A stretch of DNA of 8,570 bases, taken from the NCBI GenBank assembly GCA_910584695.1, contig CAJUBR010000093.1, positions 1-8,570 on the forward strand, in the 5' to 3' direction. The notes below the pieces were generated by a model. The model worked only from the letters and a program-made list of their open reading frames with translations, did no database searches and was not told the origin of the DNA. Each line of letters starts with the position of its first letter. Position 1 is the first letter of the stretch. This DNA is from an uncultured Lachnospiraceae bacterium. Lineage in GTDB: Bacteria; Bacillota; Clostridia; Lachnospirales; Lachnospiraceae. A program made the translations under genes and the position numbers. Shown in pieces: positions 5,962 through 8,570 of the stretch.

Positions 5962-7478
5962 CCATTTTCATCATGGTTATAACACTTTGCCGTCTCTAAT
6001 TCAAAATAAAATACAACTCCGTTTTCTTTATTATATGCACCAAAATCTCTTCCATGAAGTTTCATCGTCGCCGCTACAATGGACAGACCAATCCCACTCC
6101 CTCCGTATTCTCTTGTTCTTGCCTTATCTACTTTGTAGAATTTGATCCATATCTTATCCAGTTCCTCTTTTGGAATCGGATTTCCTTCATTAAATACATT
6201 AATCCGCAATATATTCTCTTTCTCCTCCAGATTAATAAATACGTTCCCTTCTTCTGGAGCGTAATGGATCGCATTTGTCAAATAATTCGTATAGACTTCT
6301 TCTATCATAAATTCATCACCCCATACATAAAGTGGTTCCTCATACGGAAAATGAAGATATACCTTATTTTGTTGGAGTAAAATATCAGAAGAAGTATTAA
6401 TATTCTTCATTAGCTCAACAATATCAAACCGTTCAAAATTAACTTTATTTGTACCAAACTCCAATTCGTTTAATGCCAACAGTTTTTTTACCATTGTGTT
6501 CATTTTATCTGCCTCATCCATGATGACTTCACAATAAAAATCCCTGCTCTCCGGATCATCTGAAATATTTTCTTTCAGCCCTTCCGCATATCCCTGAATT
6601 AATGCGATAGGAGTTTTTAATTCATGGGATACGTGGGATAAAAATTCCTTGCGCATCTCATCAATCTGGGTTTTTTCTTCAATATCTTTTGTCAGTTCTG
6701 CGTTTGCCGTTTTCAATTCGGAAATGGTTGCCTCCAATTCCCTGGACATTAAATTAATACTCTTTCCTAATTCACCAATTTCATCTTTGGAACGCGTATC
6801 GACCCTGACATCAAAATCCAATTGTGACATCTTCTTTGCAACAAATGCCATCTCATAAATCGGTTTTACATAAGAACGGCTGACAAAAAACATCGCCAGA
6901 CATCCCACAATAATAGCCAGAGCTCCTACATACGAATATAAACGTATTGTAGTACTGACACTTTCATTAAACCTGGTAGCAGAAGAACGTAGTGCAATCA
7001 GACTCCCATCATCCAAAACACCAACCAGATCATAGAACGCAGAATTCATTTCCTCATCAAAATTCTGATGAAAAATATAATACCCTTTACTTTCACCGGA
7101 AAACCAACCTCCGAAATTATCCTCGTCCTTTCCCTTTAACAGATTCGCAATCGCCTGCATACTGTCCCACATCTTACTCTTCTCATTGATATTGCTAAAT
7201 ACTGTCCCGTCATCCCGAAGGACAAGAACATTGATTTCACCCTTAGCTGCAAGTTTTGATAAATGTTCTATAACCTCCTGATTTGAAAGTCCATTTGTAG
7301 AAAATACCATATTAATATCCTGATACATATTGGTCATACGATATTTGAGTTCTTCTAAGTAATAACTTCTGATACTAAGATAGGTAATACCAATGGAACC
7401 AAAAACTGTAAGGGTCATCATCACCATCAGCAGCATTGTTAATTTGAACCGCAATGAATGCTTAAACCGTCTAACCAT
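5958..7478 (-). CDS. HAMP-domain sensor histidine kinase
   Basis: A 506-residue membrane histidine kinase, partner of the response regulator just upstream. In order it has TM1 (about 13-36), an extracytoplasmic sensor of about 145 residues with two PAS-like LRDDGTVF/LDDGSLIAL segments, TM2 (about 180-200), HAMP (about 201-256), a coiled coil, the dimerisation domain with phospho-acceptor His285 in SHELKTPIALIQGYAEGL, and an ATPase domain. The N box includes N402, the F box is FYKVDKAR (447-454) and the G2 box is GGSGIGLSI (459-467). The G1 box reads NEG (430-432) instead of DxG, a variant found in related kinases. The signal is unknown. The frame can be extended to a TTG at 7499, but I use the ATG at 7478, one base after the regulator stop and preceded by GAGGAA. 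The family belongs to the broad Gram-positive VanS/PhoR-like group; no specific name is justified. Confidence 0.95.
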   Translation of the reverse strand: MVRRFKHSLRFKLTMLLMVMMTLTVFGSIGITYLSIRSYYLEELKYRMTNMYQDINMVFSTNGLSNQEVIEHLSKLAAKGEINVLVLRDDGTVFSNINEKSKMWDSMQAIANLLKGKDEDNFGGWFSGESKGYYIFHQNFDEEMNSAFYDLVGVLDDGSLIALRSSATRFNESVSTTIRLYSYVGALAIIVGCLAMFFVSRSYVKPIYEMAFVAKKMSQLDFDVRVDTRSKDEIGELGKSINLMSRELEATISELKTANAELTKDIEEKTQIDEMRKEFLSHVSHELKTPIALIQGYAEGLKENISDDPESRDFYCEVIMDEADKMNTMVKKLLALNELEFGTNKVNFERFDIVELMKNINTSSDILLQQNKVYLHFPYEEPLYVWGDEFMIEEVYTNYLTNAIHYAPEEGNVFINLEEKENILRINVFNEGNPIPKEELDKIWIKFYKVDKARTREYGGSGIGLSIVAATMKLHGRDFGAYNKENGVVFYFELETAKCYNHDENG

Positions 7479-7479
7479 C

Positions 7480-8163
7480 TTATTCCTCTTCGACCTCAAA
7501 CTTATAACCCATACCCCATATTGTTTTTATATAGTCACCGCAATCTCCCAGCTTACTACGCAGCTTCTTTACATGGGTATCAATCGTTCTTGCATCTCCA
7601 AAATAATCATAATTCCATACATTATTAAGAATCTTTTCCCTTGACAACGCAACCCCCTGATTCACTACAAAATAATTCAGCAGTTCAAACTCCTTAAAAC
7701 TCAGCTCTACACTTTTTCCCTTTACCTTAACCGTATGTGCTGCGATATTTAACTCGATCTCTCCAGTCTCTAAAATCTCATCCTGTAGTACATTAGAAGT
7801 TCGGCGCAAAATGGCTTCTACTCTGGCAACAAGAATTTTGGGACTAAAAGGCTTTGAAATATATTCATCCACTCCCAATTCAAATCCTAATAATTCATCT
7901 CTTTCATCTGACTTTGCAGTGAGCATAATAATCGGGATCTTAGAAAGTGTACGAATCTCTTTACATGCCTGCCATCCATCCATTTTGGGCATCATAACAT
8001 CTAAAATAATCAATGCAATATCCTTATTCTCCAAAAAGGTATCAACCGCCTCTTCTCCATTCGCTGCCTCTAATACTGCATAATCTTTTCGTATCAGGAA
8101 ATCCTTCACTAGCTTCCGCATACGACTTTCGTCATCTACCACCAAAATCTTAATCTGACCCAT
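7480..8163 (-). CDS. OmpR-family response regulator
   Basis: A 227-residue DNA-binding regulator phosphorylated by the adjacent kinase. The receiver domain (1-120) has the acidic pair D10/D11, phospho-acceptor D55 in LILD-type context followed by VMMPKMDG, switch T82 and K104 in SKPF. The winged-helix domain (about 128-227) has the recognition-helix region RTIDTHVKKLRSKL (192-205) and the C-terminal hairpin TIWGMGYKF (214-222). The frame is also open to a GTG at 8169, but AAGGAGGG abuts that codon, while it lies six bases before the ATG at 8163, so 8163 is the start. It is co-transcribed with the kinase (stop, one base, ATG) and probably with the upstream membrane-protein gene 28 bases away. 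Target genes cannot be read here; the downstream lipoprotein-cheV unit is a reasonable candidate. Confidence 0.96.
   Translation of the reverse strand: MGQIKILVVDDESRMRKLVKDFLIRKDYAVLEAANGEEAVDTFLENKDIALIILDVMMPKMDGWQACKEIRTLSKIPIIMLTAKSDERDELLGFELGVDEYISKPFSPKILVARVEAILRRTSNVLQDEILETGEIELNIAAHTVKVKGKSVELSFKEFELLNYFVVNQGVALSREKILNNVWNYDYFGDARTIDTHVKKLRSKLGDCGDYIKTIWGMGYKFEVEEE
7483..7490 (-). promoter_or_regulatory. Ribosome binding site of the kinase gene
   Basis: AAGAGGAA on the minus strand lies inside the last codons of the response regulator and ends four bases before the ATG at 7478. It supports the ATG over the upstream TTG at 7499 and makes coupled translation of regulator and kinase likely. 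Confidence 0.75.
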
Positions 8164-8168
8164 AGTCA

Positions 8169-8176
8169 CCCTCCTT
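8169..8176 (-). promoter_or_regulatory. Ribosome binding site that sets the regulator start
   Basis: AAGGAGGG on the minus strand is followed by TGACT and the ATG at 8163. Its last G is the first base of the GTG at 8169, so that GTG cannot be used with this site. Confidence 0.85.
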
Positions 8177-8191
8177 TTTTGTAAAAATTAT

Positions 8192-8570
8192 CTATTCTTT
8201 TGAAGGTATATTTAATTGCTTTTCCTTTTCTTTTACCGCCTGTTCCCTCTGTTCCAATTCTTCCTGCCATGCAGCATACTTGTTAAGAATCTTATTCTCC
8301 GTATTAATATATCCAGTATTCGGATTCACGGCTGCAATCACAAACATTGCAATTACCATGGCAATCAGTGCAAGCAGCGTGATTGTCATTTTTTTCTTAA
8401 CCGCAAGTTCTTTTTCAAGCTTTATTTCCAAAATATTCTGATTACGTCCGCTTATTCTGTCATATCTTATATTCTCAGATAATGTAACAAACGGAAGTTC
8501 CTCATCCTCATATCCAAAATCAACGACCAGACGCTGCCTTAATTCATATAAAAAACTATAGCCTACCACC
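8192..8570 (-). CDS. Unrecognised single-pass membrane protein, C-terminal part
   Basis: The frame is open to the right edge, so this is the 3' part of a longer gene; the GTG at 8569 has no visible upstream context and is more likely an internal valine. The 125 visible residues hold a soluble, cytoplasm-like segment (about 1-57, with ELRQRL, EDEELPFVTL and IRYDRISGRNQ), KKK just before a transmembrane helix (61-81), and a short charged tail that probably forms a coiled coil (90-120, EELEQREQAVKEKEKQL). Positive residues before the helix put the N-terminal side in the cytoplasm and the coiled coil outside. I do not recognise the family. Its stop lies 28 bases before the response regulator ATG with no terminator, so it is probably the preceding gene of the same operon. 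Confidence 0.8.
   Translation of the reverse strand, partial: VVGYSFLYELRQRLVVDFGYEDEELPFVTLSENIRYDRISGRNQNILEIKLEKELAVKKKMTITLLALIAMVIAMFVIAAVNPNTGYINTENKILNKYAAWQEELEQREQAVKEKEKQLNIPSKE

Overview
The window is A+T-rich DNA with strong AAGGAGG-type ribosome binding sites. It reads as a low-GC Gram-positive anaerobe, most likely a clostridial Lachnospiraceae-type genome. That placement rests on recognising family styles (a CheV of the CheW-receiver type, a small DUF6465-like protein, lipoproteins with acidic Ser/Thr/Glu linkers) and was not tested by a database search. Almost everything is on the minus strand; only one small gene is on plus.

Right block, read on the minus strand from 8570 down to 4214. 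It starts with the 3' end of an unrecognised single-pass membrane protein. Next come an OmpR-family response regulator and its HAMP-containing sensor histidine kinase, separated by one base. A good promoter overlapping the kinase stop codon then leads into a surface lipoprotein and cheV. CheV is a chemotaxis coupling protein with its own receiver domain, and its ribosome binding site contains a run of seven G. No other chemotaxis or flagellar gene is visible.

Middle, 3542-4213. Two opposing promoters lie back to back, one for a 66-residue DUF6465-like protein on plus and one for the left operon on minus. The leader of the left operon contains a GC-rich, foldable element of about 88 bp. A long two-tier hairpin with T tracts on both sides sits between the convergent DUF6465-like gene and cheV and should terminate both. 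An 11-bp inverted repeat lies just before it.

Left block, minus strand from 3541 to 1. A 515-residue acidic, single-pass membrane protein of unknown function is followed by hisH and hisF, the two subunits of imidazole glycerol phosphate synthase in histidine and purine-linked metabolism. A GNAT acetyltransferase and the first 37 codons of another lipoprotein follow. No terminator is visible inside this block, so it probably forms one operon. The tight junctions (stop, one base, start) at hisH-hisF and hisF-GNAT suggest translational coupling.

Several starts are set here by ribosome binding sites rather than by the longest open frame: response regulator at 8163, kinase at 7478, lipoprotein at 5895, DUF6465-like protein at 3836, GNAT at 554. 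No tRNA, rRNA, CRISPR array, transposon or recognised riboswitch was seen.
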